Assembly: GCA_032622095.1 (NCBI GenBank)
Contig: CP136067.1
Span: 59,435,899-59,499,898 of the forward strand
Direction of reading: 5' to 3'
Source: Siphonodentalium dalli
Taxonomy: Eukaryota > Mollusca > Scaphopoda > Gadilida > Siphonodentaliidae
Length of the DNA: 64,000 nt
The translations under genes were made by a program, and so were the position numbers. The notes under the pieces are model-generated. The model ran no database searches. It saw only the letters and a list, made by a program, of their open reading frames with translations, and was not told the origin of the DNA. This document shows positions 42,101-54,100 of the stretch, piece by piece. Within the stretch, counting starts at the first letter, position 1. Each line of letters opens with the position of its first letter.

Positions 42101-45100
42101 ACATGAACATATTTGGGCATACCTCCCGCAAAAATCTCACGGATTGACATTTTCAAAACTTAACAGGTCTGGTAGCCGCTCATGCTAATTTGATATATCT
42201 TTCCAGACACTCATGAGATATTTCGGTACTAAAAAAAAACTGTAGGTATTTGATATATCTAAGGGCTAAACACTGTTCCCATAGGTAAAAATTACATTTC
42301 AATATTAAGGCAACAATAATAATGACTTAGAATTCACACATGCTTCGATAAATCAACCATTTTTCATCTGATAGGAATCAAATTTGGGCTATGTGAGTTT
42401 CTCAAATCAAAATACAGATCAAGATCGATTATGGGTTAGATCCGATTTATTATACCTGAGTTATGGCCCTTTTTCAACTAAGAATTGAACAGATTTGAGG
42501 TTGGTAACCCAAGTAGCTTACAAATAATTACCTGTAATACCAGCTTAGCTGCAGTGTAAGCTGTAACCCATTCATGATTCAATGGACTCTCTTATTCAGT
42601 TCTAAAAGTATAAATTAGAATAGTCTATTGGTCATTTGTAGGGATGTTCTCAGAATTTGAGCAGACAGAGAGAACCCCATTTAGTAGCACTATTTTAAAT
42701 AATTAAAAAATCTTCTGAATTCTCAATGGGCAGATTTCCGTTATACATTGTATGGAGCATTGCCATAAGACAGTTTATTTTATGTTCATAAGGTCATGAT
42801 TGAGTGAATACCAGTTTAGTACATAACAGTATACTCTATAATTCAACATCAAATTTCTAGTTAGCTATCATGTATTATATTGCTATATACCATGTACTAT
42901 ACTTGCTATTATGCATTGCTACCAAGGGGTCGGAATATTAACATTGATGGCATGGGGTTTCATGGATTTCATCTCGAGAACTGAAATCAATGCTGTTCTA
43001 TGTATGAAAATATATATTGGGTACTTTTGAGCATTTTAGCCTGATATCGGTTTATTATGTTAGGGGCTTCAGGGGGTCCTAGACAGGAAGCAACAAAAGG
43101 GTCAGATAACACTAAATCAAATAAGTTCTTCAAAAACCTTTTCCTCCAGTCCAAAATGGCAGATGTTGTTAATATTTGGTGAATTATTGCCAGGAGCCTA
43201 CTTTCCAATTTGTTCATACTGTCATGGTTGAACAAATTTTTGCGGCGACGGCGTGCTTTGAAGATAACATTGAATGTTATGGATTTTAGTGTACAAGCTG
43301 AAATACCTAATCACTATCACCAAGGTAAGGGTTTACATCTGCCGATCGTGATCAGCCTCTCGTTCTAACATAGTGATGTCCTATTTGTCATGAGAAAAAT
43401 ATCCTAGTTGGATAGAATGAGAAAAATATCCTAGTCAGATATATAAAATGTATTCAGGATTCCAGGCAAACTTTTAATGAAGCCTAATTTGTTTTTTATT
43501 TATTTAGATTCTATTACAACCTTGCAAAGAGTATTTTGATAGAAAATAAATTTTCTGCCCATCATTTTATTAATGGGATACTAAAACTTGTGGCAATAGC
43601 ATTGATGTTGCAATGAAACTTTGGTACATGTATTTATAATTCAATAGATTATGTAAATGTGGTTTCTAAATCAATGTGAGATCTAAAAAATATTTCAAAG
43701 CAACAAATCCAAGGTTAATGTAAAATTAATGGTGTTGAAACTAAAGCTCTGGAACTCGGAAAGCATCTTTATCATTTCTGTGCATTTAAATAATAATTAG
43801 TCATCTCCTACCGACCATTGTAATCAAATTGTAGATTGCTCCTGCCTTCTTAATTTGTTTTCAGCTCTCATGAAATGACTGCTATTTTATTTATGGCTTC
43901 TTGTTTAAAGTAAATGGTCCATTTTTCTATTTTGAACTTGAATTTTAAACAATTATCAGTCAGGCGAGATGAATATTAGTTTGCAGGGTGATACCTTAAT
44001 ATTGGTTGAGTGTATGGAGCAGTGATTTCATATCTCAGGAAAACCAAATCAAAATTCCTCATGTTTTGTTTCTTTACAATATAAATTTGAGATCACTGAA
44101 TAATTCCTGTTGTGTAGGTTTAAATCAGCTGCCCTTTCAAGTTATATGATTCTCATGCAAATGTAGTTGATGTATAAAGTTGGAGCCCTTTTTTAAATGG
44201 AAAATATTTTTATTGTAATATCAACTTATACATTATTCCCTGAAGTGTGTGACAAAAGCAACCATTTCTTGGTATATCATGAGGGGTTTAAAGCCGCCTT
44301 CAATCTCACATTATACAAATATTTTATTTGAATATTTTAAATGGATCAGAATTATTATTATACATGGTTAGAAAGCTTATTTGGATCAGATTCCGAATGT
44401 CCAAGTCTGCAGGTTAATAGGCGATTCGTATGACAAAACACAACTTATTTATTATACACTCAACGGTGATTTATCGAAAAAATCACGGTTTAAAAATGTT
44501 TATATATCACTTTCACACTAGCTCATGCGTGCGACCAACTCAACTTGCGTATACTACCGGAATATTTCCAATTTCTCTTGTATCAATGGAGTTATCCTTT
44601 ATGTTGTTATTATGGTTGTAATAAAAATCTATTTTGTGGTGAAATTCAACATATTTATGGAGGAAATAAACAGAAGAATACAAAACTTTATTTCTGAATT
44701 TTGCCATTGGTGAAGTGAATATAGGCAGAGAACAGCTGTTGACTTTGACACATCGATTGAAGGGGATTGTGAGACTGAGGCTGATCACGAAAATAAACAT
44801 TTGTCTTGCTCACTCATGACATAATTTTCGATATCCACTCAAAAACACTAGATATCCTGTTTTTTGTATGCAAATATACATGTAGATAATCGGTTGTTTC
44901 CATATAATCAATCCCCACAAGCTTGTTTTCATTGTGAAACCAGTTACTGTATCGTTAAGAAATATACCAGATCTGTATTGTGGCTGCTCAAGTACAAAAA
45001 TCAAGTACCTGGTTTGTGAAAACAAATAAATAAGCACATATGTTTATCAAATACAAATCACCTAGATGTCCAAGATGATAGGGACAGATACATTAGTAAA

Positions 45101-48100
45101 CAACATAAATATCGAAAGAGCTTTTCAATGACATATAACACCAAATTTGACCATCGTTCAAACTGGGCTAGCTTATCCTTTTAAATCTAATATTTTCTCA
45201 AATACTGTTTTTATATGCGGGATGAAATTATATTTTTGCATATTTTCATTAATCCTATCACTATATCATGCATGTTGTCTGTGCTTGCTACATTTCTGGA
45301 TGTTGTGATTTACATTTTATTCTCAATATCTGGAACAGGGTGCTTGTATTATTTGCATGATGAGCGGGGTTGAACAAATTGTGACTTCCGAAAACTGTCA
45401 CACACATTTGAAGTCACGGATATGACAACTCTTTAACCTCAAGATCCACTGCAATACGTCTGTATTAATTAGAGACATAACTGTTATGCTCCATGCTATA
45501 TATCCGTATTGACCTATTTCAGCACATTATTAGTCGGCTATTATTCATAAAGAGAATTTAAATATTAGTGCCTCAGAATTAGTGTATATCAACGTTTGAA
45601 ACAGTATATAATAATTCAACATTGTTTATGTCAAAAACCCATGCATGGAGTCAGTTTTATGGTTTTCACGAATTTGCTGTTATATTTTTCCATTGAAAAA
45701 AATATCCATCACATAAATGGCATGTCACAGCATGATTCAGCAGTGAAGGGGTTATCTTTGGACAGTGCTTTAGAATTTCATGTACACATATTTACATTAG
45801 GAAAACATTGTTATGAAAGTTCAATCGTGTTTGTCATTCAGTGTAGTCTTTTCTGAATTGACTCAATAAGTATTCCAATGAAACTAATTCATGTTTATGT
45901 AGACATTGTTTTAATAGGTAGGCATGGTATTATTCAGAATAAGCACCAAGAGGCACCTACCCATGAAGATTGCACTACAAGGACTCTTTTTAGCTCACCT
46001 GAGACGAAGTCTCTGGTGGAGCTATAGTCATCACTCCTCGTCCGTCCGTGCGTCTGTCCGTCCGTCTGTCAATTTTTTTTAAAAACATCTTCTCCTCTGA
46101 AACCATCATACCGAATTGGTTCATATTTGGTGTGGATGTTCCCTAGGTGACTCTCATTCAGATTTGTTCAAATGAGGTCACTGGGTCAAATAGTTGCGAA
46201 ACCAGGGCCATAACTCTATTCCTCCATAGTAATTCTTACAACAACTTCTTGTCCATAACCATTGTGCCGATTTAGCTAATATTTGGTATGGAGGGTCCTT
46301 GGGTGACTGGTGTTCAGATTTGTTCAAATGGGGTCACTGGGTCAAATAGGGGCTGAGCTAGGGACATAACTTTAAAAACAAAAAATTGAATTTTTGCATT
46401 TTGACCTTTAATTTTTGTTTAGGACACATCACAGTCTCATATTTCTTACCTAGATTTTTCTTAGCATGTTCTTCATCTGTATGGATTTTGGTATTGTTTA
46501 TTTAACCCCTTCCACTCTTGTTTTGATATAGAATTCATCCAAGACAGGATTACTCAAACATTTTTTATCTGATCAACACCAAATTTGGTATATGAATTTT
46601 TGACACTTATATACAGATCAAGTTAAAATATGGGTTTGATCCGATATATTTTAACAGAGTTATGGCCATAATTCCCCAAAAAAAAATAAAAAATTCAGGA
46701 ACTCCTTGATCAATTTAACATACAAAAAAATGTATCACCCCCCCCCCCCCCCCCACATGACCCAGAACCACACCCTGTCCCCAACCAACAGCATTCCACC
46801 CTATCTCACCTCCTAACTCACAGGTAAATAAAGTATTTTTTATTTAAATAAATTAAAAAACATGAACTGACAGACATGACACATGGCAGGGCAGATAGAG
46901 AGATAAGAGAGCTATAGGCAGAGTCCACAGGGAGTGTATTCATGTCATTCATAATTTAAATGAGATTAATGGTGTTATCAATGAAGCACCCTTGTTGTTT
47001 ACATTATCACTCAGTGGTCATTAAAATCAGATTAATTTCATTTTCTCCAAGAGTGTCTGGCATTTGTAGAATGAGGTTCCCAGAGGGTGAATTCATGTTG
47101 CTCCACACAGCAGGCTAGCATAACCAAATACACCCTCTGAGAACCTTATTCTGCTTAGGCCTCATCTTCTGGGAAGTATCTAGAGTCTCAAGATCTCATT
47201 CTGCTTAGGCCTCATCTTCTGGGAAGTATCTTTAGTATCAATTTACATTGTTGTTAGTTAAATTTCCCTTCTAGGAAGTTTCTGTATCCCTTAATTTGCA
47301 GAAGATAAAATTCATGATTGAGGTGCCCAATGGGTGAACATCACCAATTTCAACTGGGGAACTTCAATCTTATTCTAGGTCTTCCATAGCAGTTGAGGGC
47401 CTTATCAGAATGAGGTCCCCAGAGGGTGAATTTAGTGATACTAGCCCGCTGTGCAGGATAGCGTCAATAAATTCACCCTCTGGGGACCTCATTCTGCAAA
47501 TAACAGACTATCTCAAGGCTTGATTGTATAATACAGTGTGTTGCTTGAGGCCAGACATGCACAAAGTAGGAACAGACATGCTTTTATTGATGCTATCCCA
47601 CACAGCGGGCTAGCATCACCAAATTCACCATTTGGAGACCTCATTCTGCTTAGGCCTCATCTTCTGGGAAGTATCTATAGTATCAAATTTACATTGTTAG
47701 TTAAATTTCCCTTCTAGGAAGTTTCTATATCCCCTAATTTGCAGAAGATAAAATTCATAAATGAGGTGCCCAATGGGTGAATATCACCAACTTCAACTGG
47801 GGAACTTAATTTTTATCCTTATCACAAAGTCAAATAAGGGCAGAGCAAGAGACTTAACTATTTCACTACATAGTAATTCTTAAAATATGTTTGCAAGAAC
47901 TAGTTGGCTTATATAGAATGGAATGTTCTTCCTTGACTGCAATTCAGATTTTTTTAATGGGGTCACCTGGTCAAATAGGGGCCAAGCGAAGGACAGTTTC
48001 CCTCTCAATATGCTTCCTTCACAAGGACCATCAGGTCTATTTGACTGATATTTATGATATGTATGAAGGGTTCTTTGGTGTCTGGGATTCAAATTTATTC

Positions 48101-51100
48101 AGATGGGGTCACCAGGTTAAATAGGGTGGGACCAGGGACATAACTATATGTCTCTATAGTAATTCTTAAAATGTCTTCTCAAGAGAGTTTGGACTATTTA
48201 GCTTACATATAGTATGGAGGAATCATGAGGATCCTTTAGTGACTGAGATTCAGATTTGTTAAAATGAGGTCAACCTGTCAAGAAATGGCAGGCTATGGGG
48301 AGTTAACACTTTTGTGTCCAATAAAATCATCGAAATACCAAATTCATTAAAACATCTACCTTGGAACCACCTGACTGATTGGTCTGACATACATGTATTG
48401 TGTTTTGGGTCCATGGATAATTGGGCTTCAAACATGTTTAATTGGTTTTAGAAAAAGGCGCTTGTGAGATTGGAAATTTCCAACAATTGAGAAAGTTTGA
48501 GGTGTGAAATTCCAGCCTAAGACTTGGGAGTCTGGATCCCGGTCGGGAGGGGACTTGTTGAGCTGGAGGAGGGGGGGTGATCAGTAGTGTACAGTTGGCA
48601 ATTTCAAGGTGGATTTTTACCAAGCTACATACTTGAAGTCTTTCTAGCCACATATCCTGTTTAAATCTACTTCTTTTAAAGTGATTATGAAAAGTGCTGA
48701 CTGTTTTGGTCTCCAGAGTCCCAGTCTTATCAGTCTTTGCAGTCTGGTGAGCGACCCCACAGTCATTGACTGTCTTGTTATTTTTATTATTCTCTACATA
48801 TTTATTTTTATGCTTGATATTGATCATTATGTTCCAAATCCTATTTTGGCATAACCAATTATTGGTTGAGTTTACCATCAGACAGGCATCTACAGGTACA
48901 TACCATGTGTAGTATCTTGTGACAAAATACTATGATCTCAGACAGTTCCTTCTAAACTAAATCTCACATTTGTCCGCAACTACATATGTTAAGTGATTTG
49001 AAACACTCTAATGCGCTCACATCATGTAAACTTACTCAACACAGGCATTTCAATAAATTGTGTGTCAAAATGATCAGCACACGTAGAACATCATTCTGTC
49101 ATATAAATTAATGCGGAGACTTCAGAGAGCAATTATTATAGTGGAAATCGCTCTGGCTGTGATAAACTTTGACACGAACACAAATGATTCCAACTGAAAA
49201 TCATCTTTTTTCTTTTTTTGGTTTATTTTATCAGAAATTTGTTCGGGATGAATGACAGACTGTTTGTTTACATTTATGCGCAGTTCAGATGTCATGTTTT
49301 ACGATAGGGCACAGCCGATAATGTTTTACGATACGGCACAGCCGATATTGTTGAATGTTTTGCCAAAGATAGTTTAATGATGCTTTCTTCAAATGGGTTT
49401 AGTGTATGAGGCATAAGATATTAGTTTGAAGTAGTGAAATGTACATAATATGTCTTTAATAGGTAGGCTTCTGTTGATTTTCTTCCATATAATTATCTGT
49501 CTATATATGCAATTATTGTCCTTTATTGTTTAATCAATGAGATTCTGGTACAGAAGTGTCAGTGAATGAAAAACATACTGTATAATTATGTGAGAATGTA
49601 ATCTGGCTCTAAAGTAAAACCTGACTGTCTATGTCTATATGCACTTACAATGTCTTCAATCCATTGTATTATAAGCAAAATGTTACCTGTATATGTTATC
49701 ATTTGGTTGAAGATGTCCTTGAGTCGGATCAGTTCTGAGACAAGTGTTTTCAATAAAAACAAAAGTTCTTGAAATTGCATCATACTTTTTATTTCAATCA
49801 CGGACATCAAAACAATTTAGACATATTCTGTCATTTATTCCACAGATGGAGTTATAGAGAACCCTGGATATGTCTCGGCAGACAGCGGTAAGAGTGCATT
49901 CACTTCCTTTACACTATTGTTTTCAATATACTTGGCAATACCTGTTGAGGTGAAACAGTTTCACCACAAATTCAGGCAGTTGACAGGCAGTATCTGCCAT
50001 TTTTAGATCACTGCAGTATAAATCTTCGCAATTTTTCTCGCGACCACCATACGCTGTGTCCGTATTTCTCAACAATACTGTCAACCATGATCCTAAATCT
50101 GAACTTAAACTTGAAATATCACAAAAGCTATCAGATGCAATGGTGTTACAAGTCATAAAAATACTACATACTAAACTGATTTTGATTGAAAATAATTTCA
50201 TCTAAACAATACAATCCCTTTACTGAAACTCTTTGACTTTCCTTCTTCTTTATCATTCTATTGACTGCTCAGCATAAAATTATTAACGCCTCCCCATGTT
50301 GAGCTACTGTGTCATTGACATTTTTCATCTATTTAAAATAGGACTAGGTGTATATAAATGAGGATATATTGAGTAGTGACCCTTACTATATTTAACATGC
50401 TACATTAAATAACTCATAGCTGTGATATAGCCACAGATGTTAAATTTACACTGACATCACCTAAGTTACACATATAAACACTGTGATGTCTGTAGCTTTT
50501 AATTTTTTTGCAATATTAATGGCAGACCTGTACAGGCAGGATCACAACTTAACGCACAGACATGTCTGCTTTGTTTAAAATGCTATGGATTTCGCAACTT
50601 TTTATTTTTCAATGCTGGAGTATACATAGGATCTGTGGAATATTTGGAGGCGATAACTTGTTATCTCTTTGGATATATTCAGAGCATATAAAGTTAACTT
50701 TCAAAATTTATATGTTCTTTTGAGTCAACAAAGAATTATCAATTTATAAAATCAACATTACAGTGGGAATCTTGGAGAACTATATGATGCCAGGGTCTCG
50801 GAACAGCACAAACTACACTTTAACAGGTCCAAGAGTCATAGAAAATACCAACTACGTATCGGCTGGTCCAAGAGTCATAGAAAATACCAACTACGTATCA
50901 GCTGGACCAAGAATCATAGAAAATACCAATTACGTGTCAGCTGGTCCAAACGTGATTGAAAACACAAATTATGTATCTGCAGGGCCGAAAATTGGTCCAA
51001 TTGATAATGGCGGATATGCCAGTGTTGCTGATGCAAGACCACCTGAGTATCCATGGCAACATCCATCACACCTGCCTGTAAGTATGATATTATTACTGGG

Positions 51101-54100
51101 TTGCTGGTTTTTGGATTCTGAGACAGCGAATATGATGGGGGAAATGTTGAGGTCTTGATAAATACTTAACCCTATCAGTACCAAGTATTTGCCTCTAGAC
51201 GCTTCCTCTGAGCTGACTTAATAGTCAGATTTGGTAATATAACATTCTCCAGGTGACCTTCACCTGGTTAGAATGACCATTTATTTTTGGCTATCCTCTG
51301 CTATTTGGGTCCAGAAACAACGCATTATGGTCTCAAAAGGGTGGAGTTGTAAATCATGGATTTAATGTGCTCATGGGATAAAACGGGATTTTTATCCCAG
51401 GAAAAATTTCATTAGAGTTTGCTGAATTTTTAGTGTAGTCAAAATCCATGACCACATTTAATTTGAAACAATAGTTATTAGTCAATAATGTTTGGATTAG
51501 GCCATGCAAAGTCAATTTCCCATGCATCTGTTAACAATTTCCTTCGGCACATGCTAGAGTCCACTTCTCTCATCTGATCATCAGCAAGCTTGATATTGAT
51601 CTTCGGTGTGACCATCAAATGTTTCCGAAATTTGTTAAGCAACATGGCCACCAGCAGCCATCTTGGATGTCACATATAAATTCATTGACACACCCTGCAG
51701 CCCACATTTATTGTAGCATTGTTTTAAAAATTTACAGGCATGTATAGGATCACCTCAAGATGGGAGCTAGTGAATTAGAATGAATTTCAATGAAAAACAT
51801 GACCGTCGGCAGTCATATTAAATTTAACTCTTTGCATAACAAAATCGTTCGGCACACCCTACAGGCCTTCATATGGATATTCTAAGTGACCACTCGATGA
51901 GAGCCATCAAATTTGTCCAAAATATTCTATTTGAATTTGACTCTTTGCTTGACTAAATCCTTCAGCACACCCTGCAGGCCAGATCCCTCATCCAATCGTC
52001 ACCAAACCCAGATGGGAGCCATAATTTTTTTCTGAAAATCGTTGGAAATGTGGTCCACATTTATTGGAGAGATATTTCAAATGAAAACAGTTTCATCTGG
52101 ACAATACTTTCCTTATCTTTTATCATTCCATTGTCACTGCTCAGCATAAAATTAATGCCTATCCAAATTGAGATACAGTGTCATTGACATTTCATTGTTG
52201 TGGGCTCACGCAAAACAAAGAATTCCACCTCTGGGTTTTTGTGACCATGCACTTGGGCCTGTAAAACTGGAAGTTGACTTTGCATGGCAAAATCTGTGGA
52301 ATGTCTATGTTTAAAAAAAATATGACATGTCTCAGACAAATGTAATAAATTACTAGGGAGACATTTTTTACAGTTCCTGTTCCCAAATGGTTAGGGTGAA
52401 CCCTTACCCCTCCATAAGTTGCACTGAGAGACATAAAAAATGATTCCGTGATTTTGATTGGACCAATTTTACTTTGTTTATGCCAACCAGTGATATCGAT
52501 TGAGATAGATACTGACAAGGACTAAGGTTCATTCCTTGTCTCTCCCGTAGCACACTTTATGTTAGTATTCTAGGGCAGGGTGTTATCTTGCTCATATGTT
52601 AGCTGTTCTCAAAGAGTCTTCGTGATGTTGATATGCCTGTAAAAGGAAGCTTTTGTCTGAGTTCAAAATATATGTACCTGCAGTGTCATCTAAATCGCAT
52701 TATCAGAAAGATCAGGTTCCGCGCTGGACAGAAAGTTCTTTTGGCCAACTTTTTTGCCATTTCTGAATTTGTTTGGCCATTTTTCAGAAACTCTGACCAA
52801 ATTGAACAACAAATATTTAGGGTTATTTATAAAATCAAAACTAAAAAAAGCGGAATTTTTTTCAAAAGCAAGTACACATGCCCAAAAAAAAAACAACAGA
52901 TACATTTCTAAAGAAAAGTGTTGAAGATTGATCAGCAGTAAGTGTAAAATAGGTCTTGCCGGTATGATATACCAACATAAATGTGTGCACACTGAATTGC
53001 TTATTGTTTGGTATGGTGTTTATATTGAAATTATATAGTATTATCAGTTTATAAAGAAAGCATGTCATAATAGCAGCTGATCACCACTGTTTTGATAAGC
53101 AAGCATGTGTGACTTCTGGAGAATTGTTGTCGAAACATACACAGTCGAGCAATCACCGATTACATATATTAACGAGGTGCCAGGGTGTTAGTGGGATCAG
53201 GTTTACTCTGAGAGGTGATTGCTGGCATAAGCTTGAAAATTTTTAGGAAAAAAGTTTGGCCAAAGACAATATTCTTTGACCATTTTTGAACAAATTCTGG
53301 CCATTGTCAAATTTGGCCACCAACAGTATGAACACTGGTAACTTTTAAATGTAAAAACATTGTTTTCATTATGGAAAAATGGTATATTTATATGTTGAAG
53401 TTTTATTATCTTGACACTTTATATGCCCATGCTATGATATACTTCGAAAAGAAATATGTCTATTGCAGTATATTATTAACACTTCTATGAATTGAGCTTC
53501 CTGATATTTTACGAAAACACTGTGCCAATGCATTCTCTTATATATGCGAGTCTTTCATAGCATGGGAGCCTTGCATATATAAGAGAATATGTTGGCCTAG
53601 CAATATTTACCTTGATACTGCATTCTCTTATATATGCAAGGCTTCCTATGGCAGACTCGCATATATAAGTGAATACACTGGCACAGGATCTTTAATGCAG
53701 CACCAGCGTAGCTCCAGTCATGAAGGGTTAAAGTGTGTTTTAGGAGAGATATTTGACTAGACACTGACTCTAGGAGGCTACATCGCTTCACGATGCATGC
53801 CGTCATGAGAGACCAGTACAATCCATCTGCCATATTATGTCACTGAGTAAAATAAAGCCCCCCCTATTTTTAGTACACTTAATGACGTAATAATTTTCAA
53901 CTAGAAATCTGGGAAATCCCTGCTATACAAATGACAGTAAACAATGCAACTTGAACTGTCTCTTTGCTCCATTTTGTTAATTAACATTAAATAGGGATAC
54001 AATTAAATAGGGATACACAATGCTAAAATAAAACATTTTAGCCACAAGATACAATACAATTATTTTAAAGCTTTCGGGTTATTTCAGTCAGCTATTTATG

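Noticed and set aside
48438-48878. 146-codon minus-strand frame
   Set aside because: Long but with no recognisable domain, Asn/Lys-rich first half typical of AT-rich chance frames, and no splice sites supporting it.
50969-51184. 71-codon minus-strand frame over the array exon
   Set aside because: A shadow of the p190 exon; the + strand reading has clean splice sites and the repeat keeps only that frame.
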